A DNA stretch of 64,000 bases from Allium sativum (lineage: Eukaryota > Streptophyta > Magnoliopsida > Asparagales > Amaryllidaceae), in the NCBI GenBank assembly GCA_030737875.1, contig CM060926.1, positions 317,600,922 to 317,664,921 on the forward strand. The letters run 5' to 3'. A program made the translations under genes and the position numbers. Position 1 is the stretch's first letter. Each line of letters opens with the position of its first letter. This document shows, piece after piece, positions 35,268 through 46,004 of the stretch. Below the pieces are notes generated by a model that did not search any database, was not told where the DNA came from, and saw only the letters and a list, made by a program, of their open reading frames with translations.

Positions 35268-35337
35268 CTGCGAGATCCGGGCGAATTCTTTTCTCTGAAT
35301 TTGGACGTGATGTTTTCTGGGTTCGTTGGCTTTAGGC

Positions 35338-35345
35338 TATATATA
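35338..35345 (+). promoter_or_regulatory. TATA box of D LTR
   Basis: GGCTATATATAGGACCCC, well placed for the LTR promoter. Confidence 0.65.
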
Positions 35346-36044
35346 GGACCCCATTTCTATTGTTTTTACACACAAGAAACAAAGGACACAATGGGATGCT
35401 TCCCCAACTTGGATTGAACTAGCCTATTTTCTTCAACAACAACTTATACGCATACAAGAATTTCTTCTATAGCTTCAGCCTAATTATTCTCTGTTCTTTA
35501 GATCTAGTCTTTGTGAGTTCAAGTTATTTTTAGATATAAACATTTAACAAGTAATCCTGACATGTTTATAAGACCGGATCTAAACCGTATACATGTTAAG
35601 AATCTGATTCATACCTAAACAGATTTGCCGTTACACGTATTCATCTGTACACCTGATCTACTGTTCAGTTCTTATATGCCTATTTCTGATATGCTTATTT
35701 CTATTATCATAAGCCTATTCTGTAATTATGCCTATTTCTGTTCTCTTCTCTCCCTCTTTCCTTTTTTATTTTTATAGCCTAGGTTACCTTCGAGCCTAGG
35801 CCTATCGCTGAAATATGCGAACGAATGAAATTGGGAATGGTTGAGAAAGATAAATTAAGGCATATCTTGTATTATGAATCATGATTGGGAGGTGGCATAA
35901 CCTATATTGCGATGTAAGACTAAAATTTGGGGAATATCTTATATTGTGAATTATGACTTGAGGGTTGGGGCATGTAAATCCGTAGGCTTAATTTATAGAT
36001 TAAGAGGAACATGTAATGAAACTTTAAACAACATGTGAAACCTG

Positions 36045-36240
36045 TTTAGATCTGTGGGGGTTATACGAACATGTTAATCTATAATACTTAACATATTTAA
36101 ATCTGTGGGGGTTATATGAACTTGTTAAATAGTAGGGGGTTAAGTAAACTTGTTTGAATCAGTGGGGGTTAGGTAAATCTATTAATTCTGTGAGGGGTTA
36201 TACGAACCCATTAAACTTAACCTGTTTTGTCTATTGGGGT
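36045..36240 (+). repeat. Diverged tandem repeats in D LTR
   Basis: Phrases of the form ATCTGTGGGGGTTATACGAAC...TGTTAA recur about every 45-60 bp, four to five copies, each with several changes. Confidence 0.65.
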
Positions 36241-37408
36241 TATGAGGGCTTGTTAATCTATTAGGCATAAGCTGACAAAATCCTAGTAGTTGGGGATACA
36301 AGCCTAGGGGGTGGCTTGTGTCATCTGTTGGGCGGGGCCCGTATCAGTTAGTGACCCATTCTGGTATCAAAGGGGGGCCCGCACTAGGTAGGGGCCAGGG
36401 CATGCTTACTGAACTGATTATAAGAGGTTCATTTATTTGAAGGTGTTCTGATAGCGCGTTCCAACGGAGTCATGTGCGTGCATGGGTCCAGCTTGCTTGG
36501 GAAAATAAATCGTTATAACATCAGTAAATAGGTATGTGTCCTTCTAGGGGGTTGCCACTTTAGGAAGTGATACATCCTGCAGTGGGGCTAGCAAAGGGTA
36601 TTTATGGGATAAGGAGCCGATCGATTGGGGTAGTAATTAGGGTACATCTAGTCCTGCCGGTTTAGGCGCCCGTTGTTTCTAGTTGGGGTAACACCCGTTA
36701 TTTCTCTTTGGGTGCCTGTTATTACTATTTAGGGTAAAACCCATTACTAGAAGTACGCCTAAGTCAACCATTATGTTTCTGTTGGGATCATATCTATTAT
36801 ACTAGTGTTGGTGCAGAGAAAAGTATTTGAGAAGCGTAATCTATTCTGTTCATTCTGTTCATCCTGATCATTCTATTTATACCTATCATATGATACCGTT
36901 ATCTCTTATTCAGTTTATATGCCTGTCATGTTGCTTTTACTTATTTATATGCTAAAAGTAACTGGACTCGCCAGACTTTATGTTTGAACCGTTTTGTTTC
37001 ATTTTCTCTCTCTTCCTTCCCCCTAGGTTCTCAAGGTAGGAACGCTTATGCTTGTTTAAAGACTCTCTCTTCTGTTTCTGCTTGGATTTGGATTTGCTTC
37101 AATGTACCGCTTTGACTTCTTGTCTACTTGTTTATGGATACTTATGGGACTATAGCTTTTTATGTCTGTACTATGATGGTTTTATTACAAGGCGGATACT
37201 TTTATTTGATGTAATTTGTTTTCAGTAGCTCAAACTGCTTTTCTAACTAAATTTTGAACCATGATGTTTTCTATTGGAAAATAAAGTTTTAAATTTGTAC
37301 TGCTATTTTATGTCTATCTTGTAATGTTTCTATTTCTGTTTACCTATAATGCTTCACAGAACTTAATGCATTTTGTTAAAGAGTGACATTAACGGACGTG
37401 GGGTGTCA

Positions 37409-37588
37409 TATTTGGTATCGGAGTTGAAGGTTACAATATCGGATAAAAGGTTTTGAAAATTGTTTTCAAAAGGTTTCAAAAAGAAAGTATTTTCAAAGGA
37501 AAGGTCTGGTTTTGAAAACATATTCTTCAAAGCCATATGAATTATCTTTCGATTCTATGTTTGAATCCCTTTTCCTTTTCTTTTCAGC
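37409..37588 (+). other. Element D leader with PBS-like site
   Basis: TTTGGTATCGGAGTT (37411-37425) is the initiator tRNA-Met primer site with one or two changes. The leader ends in a pyrimidine tract, CCTTTTCCTTTTCTTTTCAG, then C and the gag ATG. This looks like a 3' splice site one base before the start codon. Confidence 0.7.
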
Positions 37589-38560
37589 ATGTCTGGGGAG
37601 CCGAATCTTCTTGAGGGTATTACGATACCGAATTGGTTCCGTAGGTATCTTGAGGCTATGACACCTAACGGAGTCCAAGTAGACGCCCGTCTCCTAGCTG
37701 CAGTCGGTGTTCCTCCCCCTCCTCCCCCGCAAGTGTATAATTTCCCCAAGATATGCAAGGATTTATGTGCTATGGAAGTAATGCCTTTCCGAGGAATATA
37801 TACCTTTGTGGAAGCAAGGAATTGGCTTAAAGAGATGGAGGATTTGTTTGGGATTTTTGAGGTTGATGACCGTAGGAAGATTCAGTTGGCCGCTTGGCAG
37901 TTGAAGGATGAGGCTTCATTCTGGTGGGAACTGATGCAAGCAGGGCGTCCGGTTCACACTTGGGATGATTTCCAATAGAGATTCGAGATGAAGTTTCTTT
38001 CTGAGACAGAAGAGAGTATGCAAATGGAAAGGTTTCTGGCACTTAAGCAAGGAAGCATGTCCGTCAAAGAGTATGTCAATAAGTTCAATCAGTTGGCGAG
38101 TTTTTGGTTTGAAACTGGTGAATACCCCGCATAAGAAAGCTTTGAATTTGTAAAAGGATTGAATGAACCCCTCCATGTATTGGTTATGTCTCATATTCCA
38201 ATGGGGGAAACTTTTGAGAAGCTCGTTGATATGGCATTGATGCACGAAGAAGATAAAGGTGACAAGAAAGAGGATAAGACTGATGAGACACAAAACAAGA
38301 AAGTGTGGCCCAAGAAAGAACAACAACAACGAAAGAAGGGTGGAAAGAACGACAAAGCTGAGTGCAAAAAGAAATTCATGGTTGTGGGAACGTAGGTCAT
38401 TTGGTCAAAGATTGCCGAAAAAGGAAGAATGCTTGTTTCCACTATGGTGAGGTCGGACAGTATTCTAGGGGGTGCCCGAAGAAGCAAGGACATGGCCAAA
38501 GGGAAGGATCTTCTGGAGGGCAGGTGCATGCTCTCGAGGCCAGTGTACCGAACATAGGTT
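37589..38560 (+). pseudogene. Element D gag
   Basis: ATG at 37589. It has a Pro-rich segment (VGVPPPPPPQVY), then the gag domain with FVEARNWLKEMEDLFGIF, AAWQLKDEASFWWE and MSVKEYVNKFNQLASFWF. A TAG follows WDDFQ at 37976 and a frameshift with stop lies near 38133. A Lys-rich stretch (38250-38370) precedes two damaged zinc knuckles, CGNVGHLVKDC (38386) without its first Cys pair member and CFHYGEVGQYSRGC (38434), where the second Cys and the His are replaced. In the family this protein forms the particle and binds RNA. Here it is inactive. Confidence 0.88.
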
Positions 38561-38693
38561 GGAAAGTTTCTGTTGAAGGTTTGGTTTCTCTTTCCGATCA
38601 TCCTATTAGGACTCTTTTTGATTCTGGCGCTTCACATTTTTTTATATCTGATTCTATGATTGAGTCTCTACACCCTAGTACTAGTATGGTTTC
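38561..38693 (+). pseudogene. Element D protease, first part (cut by E)
   Basis: The aspartic protease active-site phrase LFDSGASHFFIS (DSGA at 38620-38631) is preceded by the usual linker. The frame is broken after SMVSV by the E insertion at 38694 and resumes at 48547. Confidence 0.88.
38689..38693. repeat. Target-site duplication of element E (left)
   Basis: GTTTC, identical to 48542-48546. Confidence 0.95.
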
Positions 38694-41241
38694 TGTGACG
38701 GCCACCCTGCACCAGCCGACATTTCAAATGAAAGTGCGATGTGCCATTGTCCAACCAGCACGGGACAGTCGCCAAAGAAAGGAAAGAATGGGATTTTGAG
38801 CTAACAAGGAACCTGTAGAATGTCTCACAGCGCATGGGATAAAATATAATAATAACATATTTGACATAAAACAGGTGAGACAGTGCATAAGCTGAAAATA
38901 AACCATAATAGCAGTGAAAAATCCAAAATACAGCTTATGTTCCACGTCACCATTATTAAAACTTTCTAAACTGTCTCCAAAAAAAAGTAAAGGAAAGGTA
39001 CACTACTAATGCCCAAACTAGTGACCAGCGGCGACACAGGGAGAATATATATATATGTATATATCATACGTGGAAGCCTTCTGCTCGTCTCCGGTACAGC
39101 TACTCGTGCATACCACCTAACCAGTCTCTAGTCTTCCCGTTTATGAGCACCCAGAGTGATAAGAAGAGATATAAAACTCTGGGTCAGACAAAAGTCTGGT
39201 ATGAGCGATAAGCAGCAAAACAGAACAATAACCGGTATACGAAACCATACCTGAACCTAGACTTGTAACCAAAGAGTTATCACAATAGGATGTATAATAC
39301 TCTAAGGTGACACTAACACATGGTGTAAAGAAAACGGGGGTGGGGGTGTGCATGTCATAATGATGGCAAACAATCAATCATAGCAACCATCCTCACATCT
39401 CTCATTCAGTGCGTAAAGCATACGATATCCACCACTTTGATCACCTAAATCCTTGCTATGATCACTCTGCCCCATGGAGTCATGACGACTCCTCTGCACT
39501 GATCCATGGCAACTAGTCCTTGTTATATCCACTCTGCCCCCATGAAGTCATGACGACTTCACTGAATTGGCTCATAGCCATGCTACAATCACTCTGCCCC
39601 ATGGAGTAATAGCTACCCCACTGCACTGATCCGTAGCCTAACAATCGTCTCTCGATGGTGAATCAAAGCTATGGATGTCGACAACTCCTTAGCACATGCC
39701 CCAAAGCAAAGTCCAATCATGAAGTTCACTCATTGGTTCCCATTCGGATCCTGAGTTACAACCTCTCATTTGGACTACCTTTGCATCTCGGGTTTTGGTC
39801 TCCGCCGGATCGGTTTTCATTTGGTTCGTAGCACATGTCTCACATTTAAGCTCCTTGGTTCGGTACACAGTTTCCCTTCTAGTTCGGGTCGGACTGCCCA
39901 TACGGGTCGGGTCGTGGTGCTCTCCTCGGGTCGGGGCATACCCTCCGGGTCGGGTTGTGACCAAGCTCCACGATTCGAGTGTGCTCCAGTTTGGTCCTCC
40001 TCTTCCAGCACCAGAGCGTGATAAGCATCCTCAGGCGGTTCGTGGCACATCGGTTCGGATCGTGGTACATAGGCCACGAATGGGATCGGTTCGTGATTCC
40101 AGCTTCAGAGCATCAGAACTTGATTGGTATCCTCAGGCGAGCGGTTCCGGTCGGTTTCCATCATCACGAGCGGGTCGGTTCGGAGAGGGGTGCCACGATC
40201 GGGTCAGGCGATCCGATCCGGTCCGGTTTCTTGCATAATTTTCCTGTAACTTTTCCAGCGACTGTTCGGCGTTTTCGACCATTCTAACTGTTCTAATCAA
40301 CCACAAAGCATACTATACAGTCATAGCAACAGAGAGAATAAACAATAAGCACCAAAACAACAACTTAACATGTCAATATGGATCAAACATACCCAAAAAC
40401 CTATGTTTTACCCTTAACCCCCTTAATCATGTTTAAGCATACAATTAGTAAAACTTATCCAAATTAACCCAAATTTCTATCAGAGCCCTAAAATAATATT
40501 TTAGAATTTTACATATTTTTCCAGATTTTTTCGAGTTATAATTTCGCTAATTATCACTAATCACCCCTAATTAGCCGTAATTAATGAAAAACCATGCAAA
40601 TCACTCACCTTAGCCACAAATAAATCTTAGATCTGAAAATATCTATGATTTGGATTTAATCTCTATGCAACACAGCAGCTCTATTCCCAATTTGATGCTA
40701 ATTTTCCTTGGTTTGATGTAGATTAGGCTAAAACTTGATTAGAGAGCGATTTGGGATGAAATTAGAAGGTGGAGGCCATGGCTAGGGTTAGAGAAATGTT
40801 TTAGGCGGCTGAAAAATGAAATAAAAATCATTTTCCTACTATTTTCAGCCTCCCCATAACCCTAATCCCGAAATGGGTTATGGGCCCTCTTGCTAATCAC
40901 CCTAATTAGGCCCGGTTAAGCTGTTTTTCACCTTCTAAACCTTGTTTCAGCCATATCTCCCGAATGGTGAGTCTGTTTGGCTAATGTGACCACTTACGGA
41001 AAGGTGAACCATCATCTGGATTTAATGGAAGTGGTTTCAGGTCAAAACTCCTTACCAATCAAAGTTATGGCCGAAACAAGATCAGCTTGGGGCAAAACGG
41101 TCATTTAAAAATCGGCAAAAATCATGAACATGGGAAATGACCCCAATAGCCGTCTCCCAAAGTTACATGGCTATACGACTTCGTATGAGAAAGAAGTAAA
41201 TATTCTACGATCCTTCGATGCGTAGAATGCGGGTCGCTACA
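38694..41241 (-). repeat. Element E 3' LTR (left copy), 2,548 bp
   Basis: On the minus strand it runs from TGTAGCGACCCGCATTC at 41241 to the terminal GTCACA at 38694. It contains three diverged 63-bp tandem units (about 39450-39640) and a GC-rich part (39810-40230) dense in CGGTTCGG and CGGGTCGG. Long + strand frames there (39795-40238, 39979-40287) are antisense and incidental. Confidence 0.93.
39450..39640 (-). repeat. Tandem units in E 3' LTR
   Basis: Three units of about 63 bp with shared phrases CACTCTGCCCCATGGAGT, CATGACGACT and CACTGATCCATAGC. The same block is at 46755-46945 in the other LTR, so it predates insertion. Confidence 0.75.
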
Positions 41242-41254
41242 TTCTCCCCCACTT
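41242..41254 (-). promoter_or_regulatory. Polypurine tract, element E
   Basis: Minus-strand AGTGGGGGAGAA abuts the 3' LTR start TGTAGCGACC. Confidence 0.92.
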
Positions 41255-41398
41255 AAGAAATTTCGCCCTCGAAATTCCTTAACTAAAAATCAAGCAAAGG
41301 ATCCCGCATGCCTATCAACCATTCACAACAATCAAACATACAAAAACAAACAAACAAGTCTATCCTAGCATGTGGAAAACTAAGTCGCAATTAAAATC

Positions 41399-42027
41399 TT
41401 ACCAGGCAAAGAGTTCTGGATACGTCTTCCTAATTCTCTCCTCTGTCTCCCAAGTACAATCATTCTCATTCTCGCCCCACTGAACTTTGACTAGATTCAC
41501 CACTTTACTTCGAAGTTGCTTCGTATCGTGCTCGACAATACGAATCGGGTTGCGGTTCCCAACCGCCTCGGGTTCTACTTCGATATCATCCAACTGATCA
41601 GGTGAAATAGTCATATCGGCGTCGTGCACAAATTTCCTTAATTGGAAACATGAAATACGTTATGAACTCTTGCCATCTTCTTTGGTAATTCAACTTTATA
41701 TGCCAAATTCCCAACTTGTTCGAGAACTGGGAATGGACCAACAAATCTTGGTGCCAGCTTTCCTCTCCTTCCAAATCTAATAACATTCTTTAATGGAGAG
41801 ATCTTGACAAATACTAGGTCGCCAACGGAGAATTTCAAATCTCTTCGCCTTTTATCAGCATAACTCTTCTGCCTATCTTGGGCAGCTTTCGTTCGTTGTC
41901 GGATAACCTTGATCTTATCTGAGGTTTCTCTTATCACATCTGGTCCAAGCACAAACGTCTCACCAGTTTCTAACCAACATGACGGTGAGTTGCACGGTCT
42001 TCCGTACAAAGCTTCAAATGGAGCCAT
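41399..42027 (-). pseudogene. Element E integrase C-terminus and chromodomain-like tail
   Basis: Begins MAPFEALYGRPCNSPSCW and continues with the GPY/F-type module (KGDLVFVKISPLKNVIRF-like, then LAPRFVGPFPVLEQVG and VHNVFHVSN). A frame break near 41640 leads into a tail with IRIVEHDTKQLRSKVVNLVK and WETEERIRKTYPELFAW, ending at 41399. The tail matches the chromodomain that follows integrase in Tekay-type elements and is about 145 bp from the PPT. The link between the two frames is broken, so no full protein is made. Confidence 0.85.
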
Positions 42028-43154
42028 ACCATACTGGATTGATAACTATTATTATATGCAAACTCTACTAGATGCAAATGGTCATCCCATGATCCACCAA
42101 AATCCAATATGCAAACTCTCAAGAGATCTTCTAATATACGATTTACCCTCTCTGTTTGACCATCAGTTTGAGGATGATACGCGGTACTGAGATATAATTC
42201 TGACCCTAGAGCCTCTTGTAAGCTCTTCCAAAACCCACTTGTAAATAATAGGTCTCGGTCACTCACAATGCTTTTAGGTACTCCATGAAATCTCACTACC
42301 CACTTCGTATATAGTTCTGCTAACTTAGCTGCCGTTCTATTCGACATGACGGGTATAAACCTTGCACTCTTAGTTAATCAGTCCACAATCACCCAAATGC
42401 TATCATGGCCTGATCTAGTCCTTGGTAACCCATCAATGAAATTCATTGAGACTTGTTCCCATTTCCATTCTGAAATTTCTAATGGTTGCAACAAACCACT
42501 TGGCTTCTTTCGCTCATCTTTAACTTGCTGGCAATTCATGCATTTGGATATAAACTTCCCAACGTCTCTCTTCATCCCTTCCCAGTAGTAAGTCTGCTTC
42601 ATGTCTTGATACATCTTGTTACCATCGGGATGTATAGTCAGTTTCGAGTGATGGCATTCTCTAAGCACTTCATCCCTCAATCCATTGACATTGGGCACAA
42701 CTAGTCTTCCATTCTTTCTAAGCCATCCAACTCGATCAAGCTCATACTTGTCCATCTCCTTATCGATACCCATCTCTAACTCGGAGATGATTTCCAATAA
42801 GTTAGGATCGTCCCTATGACTGGAACCAATCCGCTCAATCAAAGTGGGTCTGATCGTCAAACTTGCTAATGCTTCTGTATCCAATTCGCACTTTAGTCTG
42901 AAATCATACCCAGCGATGTACTCTAGTTGCTTCCATTCTAGAAACATAGCCGATAAACTGGCATGTCTTCTACTCAATGCATCAGCTACCGCATTGCCCT
43001 TTCCTGGTGTATATACGATATCGAAATCGTAGGAAGCCAAGAATTCCAACCATCTTTGTTGTCGGAGATTTAGATCCTTCGGAGAGAAGAGATACTTTAA
43101 CGATTTATGATCAGTAAACAACTCGAATCTTTCTCTCAAAAGATATGTCTCCAC
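41970..43154 (-). pseudogene. Element E RNase H end and integrase core
   Basis: The 43154-42378 frame starts in RNase H ([37 protein letters not shown]). The integrase zinc-binding region follows, with HHSKLTIHPDGNKMYQDM and CMNCQQVKDERKKPSGLLQP giving the His-His-Cys-Cys pattern. A stop follows SIWVIVD at 42378. The core continues at 42347-41970 with SIVSDRDLLFTSGFW and STAYHPQTDGQTERVNRIL, then shifts frame near 42020. Integrase joins element DNA to the target. Two breaks make it non-functional. Confidence 0.9.
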
Positions 43155-43221
43155 ATCTTCAATGCGAACAGGTTCGCTGCCAATTCCAAATCATGGGTAG
43201 GATATCTTTTCTCATGCGGTT

Positions 43222-44340
43222 TCAGTTGCTGACTTGCATATAAGCTACAACCCTACCTCCTTGCATCAATACAACACCTAGTCCGGTACCACAGGCATCT
43301 GTGTATACTGTCATCTCTTCATTCCCTTTAGGAATGACTAACACTAGTGCACATGTCAACTTTTCCTTTAAACTCTTGAATGCATTCTCACATTTTTTGT
43401 CCCAGACGAAAGCTTGATTCTTCTTGGTCAACTGAGTCAACGGTGCTGCTATCTTGGAGAAGTCTTGGATAAACTTACGATAATATCCAGCTAATCCCAA
43501 GAAACTCCTTATGTCTGTTGCATTCTTGGGCGTACACCAATCTTGTACCATAGCCACCTTCGCAGGATCCACGGCAATACCATTCATTGAAACAACATAG
43601 CCCAAGAATCTCGCTTCCCTTATCCAGAAGTGACACTTAGAAAACTTTGGTTTCAATTGGTGTTTTCTCAACACCTCCATCACTATCCTCAAATGTTCCT
43701 TGTGTTCTTCCTCTGTCCTTGAATAAACAAAGATATCGTCTACGAACACAAGAACAAACTTATTCAATTAATCTCGGAATACTCTATTCATAAGATCCAC
43801 AAAATATGCTGGTGCATTGGTCAACCCGAATGGCATGACCAACCACTCATAGAATCCAGACGGCATCCGAAAGGCCGTTTTAGCTATACTCTCAACTTCC
43901 ACCCTAAGCTGATGAAAACCTGTCACGAGATCCAACTGGGACAACACTCTCGCGCCACTCGACTGATCAAACAAATCATCTATCCGCGGAAGAGGATACT
44001 TATTCTTCCTCGTCACCTTATTCAACTCGCGGTAGTCCACACACAATCGAATGGAACCATCTGCCTTGGTAGCAAACACAATTGTTGCTCCCTACTCAGA
44101 AACACTTCTTCTGATAAATCCCTTCTTCAAAAGATCACTCACTTGCACCCCGAGCTCTAGATGCTCCCTTGGTGCCATACGACGAAGTGGCATCACTATA
44201 GGTCTGGCATCTTTCACTAAATCAATACAGAAACTCAATCTCTTGGTGTGGTGGAAGTCCGGTCACTTCATCGAAGATGTACGGATACTGGCCAGCCACG
44301 GGCATATTTGACAACTCATCATGCGGGATGTCGAGGGAAT
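43222..44340 (-). pseudogene. Element E reverse transcriptase and start of RNase H
   Basis: Upstream spacer 44340-44080 is damaged by several stops. RT reads [32 protein letters not shown] and [24 protein letters not shown] after VFRD (43768) interrupts it, then [12 protein letters not shown] carries the intact catalytic [14 protein letters not shown] and [13 protein letters not shown] follow, and RNase H begins at [19 protein letters not shown] frameshift lies between 43222 and 43154. Length and order are as in other chromovirus pol genes. Confidence 0.92.
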
Positions 44341-44455
44341 TTAGAAAACTAGCCATTACCCCCATCACTAGGTAGACCACCAAACACTACCCTCCGCCCA
44401 TCATCCGCTCTAACTATCGCCAAAAAGCCCTCACACTCTACCACCACCCGTACCT

Positions 44456-44695
44456 TTAGAGCCAATTGACTCCCAAAATAACGCCAAACCCAGTAAAGCC
44501 CAAAACAAAGCAATCACAAACAAACATATATCCATGACTCAATAAGACCACATTACGACAAATCATGCTAAGGCTTGTCGAACCACCAATGAGATTCGTC
44601 ACCGCTAAAGGTCTATCAACTATCACGGGTTCCAATCCCAACCTATCTATCAGGCCACTAGATATGAAGGAACGGGAAGCTCCGGTATCAAACAA
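44456..44695 (-). pseudogene. Element E protease
   Basis: LFDTGASRSFISSGLIDRLG carries the active-site DTGA. The C-terminal GFGVILGVNWL matches the usual ILGMDWL. Downstream residues do not continue as expected (the phrase for LDC after MDWL is missing), so a short deletion or shift follows near 44456. Confidence 0.88.
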
Positions 44696-44849
44696 TACTC
44701 AAGCAGGAACATCATAAACAGAAAGCATACCTTAAATGCCAACATTCTTTCCTTTCTCCGCCGCGGTTGGGGCATTCATCGAAGAAGGAACAGCATTAAG
44801 AGCATATGCTTTCACAATCTGCTACTCTTTAGGGGGTTGTGGACACTTG

Positions 44850-45771
44850 TCCTTGTGATGTCCCACTTGGCCGTAGTTGAAGAACTTCCTGTCCACTGGC
44901 TTCGCTCGACATTCTTTAGCATAATGGCTCTTCTTGCCATAGCTAAAGCACTCAACATCTTTTTCTCTTTATTCTAGCCATCCTTGGTCTGATTCTGTTT
45001 TCTCTTATTCTGACAACCATTCTTGCCTCCACTGCTTGCTTGCGGCTTTGGCTCATCTGCAAATGCAACCTCAGTCTTCGACTTAGGGTATATACTCTCT
45101 GATCTCAAAGCTTTCCCTACAATCGATTCAAACGTCTCATCAATGTAGTTAATAAGCCTTTCCCCCAAGTATCCATCCAAACCAGTTATAAACTTCTCGT
45201 TCTTCTTCTCGGCAGTATCTATAAGGTATAATCCATATTTCGATAAAGTATCGAATTCGGCAATATATTCCAAGACTGCCCTACCATTCTGCTTAAGCTC
45301 TAGAAATTTCCTAAAAAATTCCAACTTCTGGGCAGCTGAGATGAACTTATCGCTAAAGCGGGTCTTGAACTGATCCCAAGTAACTTGGTCCTCAGGGGTA
45401 GCTACCTTAATAGTATTCCACCAATTCATTGCTCGTCCTTGCAGCTGACGGGATGCTAACCTTCTCTTCATCGCATCCTCGATACCCAAGTCTTCGAAGA
45501 TATGCTCGCAGCTATCAAGCCAATCCTGAACTTCTGTAGCCGATTCCGTTCCGTGGAACGGCTTCCCACCGAGACTAGTGGAGTTCTTACAAAGCTTGGC
45601 GAAATCGGCCCTAGGCGCCTGTACCGCTGCACCACCACCGTTTGCAGCATTGGGAACTGCTCCTTTCACATTTCTAAGCATCTCTCTCATGAAGTCAGTG
45701 AACATCATCGTCATATCAGGAGCATTCCCATTATTAGATCCTCTACCAGTACCCCTGGCATATCGGCTCAT
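44850..45771 (-). pseudogene. Element E gag
   Basis: ATG at 45771. Gly/Arg-rich start MSRYARGTGRGSNNGNAPD, then the gag domain with FHGTESATEVQDWLDSCEHI, SRQLQGRAMNWWNTIK, WDQFKTRFSDKFI and KQNGRAVLEYIAEFDTLSKY. The frame stops at 44974 after a Lys/Gln-rich stretch. Two zinc knuckles follow out of the open frame: CFSYGKKSHYAKEC and FFNYGQVGHHKDKC. In both, Cys residues are replaced by Tyr or Phe, which fits TGC to TAC changes. It formed the virus-like particle in the family and is now inactive. Confidence 0.9.
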
Positions 45772-45854
45772 CGTTCAATCAGTAAGGAGAAAACGATTAA
45801 CCATCTCTTCAGTGGTGCCAGTGTAGTGCGACTTCATCCTTAAATATACTAATA

Positions 45855-45855
<1 letters not shown>

Positions 45856-45900
<45 letters not shown>
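45856..45900. repeat. (TA)n microsatellite
   Basis: About 22 TA units in the E leader between PBS and gag. Confidence 0.95.
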
Positions 45901-45902
<2 letters not shown>

Positions 45903-45990
45903 TTTGAAAACCAAAATATCAAAAATACGCGCTCTCATATACGTACTATCTCTCCCTGTTGTCTTCCCTAGGTTAACAACGTAACCTAGT

Positions 45991-46002
45991 GCTCTGATAC
46001 CA
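45991..46002 (-). promoter_or_regulatory. Primer-binding site, element E
   Basis: Minus-strand TGGTATCAGAGC, perfect for plant initiator tRNA-Met, two bases after the 5' LTR. Confidence 0.95.
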
Positions 46003-46004
46003 AA

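Larger units (their letters stand above)
34943..37408 (+). repeat. Element D 5' LTR, 2,466 bp
   Basis: TGTAACACCCCAAAATTTT to ACGTGGGGTGTCA, so the ends form a short inverted repeat (ACACCCCA/TGGGGTGT). It holds two GGTCGACC palindromes (35203-35210, 35258-35267), a TATA box (35338), a CT-rich leader and repeated GTGGGGGTTA phrases at 36045-36240. No coding frame is supported. Confidence 0.9.

Noticed and set aside
39795..40287. 147- and 102-codon + strand frames in the E LTR
   Set aside because: Antisense to E, in a GC-rich repetitive stretch. Frames of this length are expected there by composition, and the matching frames in the right LTR differ.
45991..46002. tRNA-like sequences at the element leaders
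   Set aside because: Only the 12 bases complementary to the tRNA 3' end are present. There is no cloverleaf, so these are primer sites and not tRNA genes.
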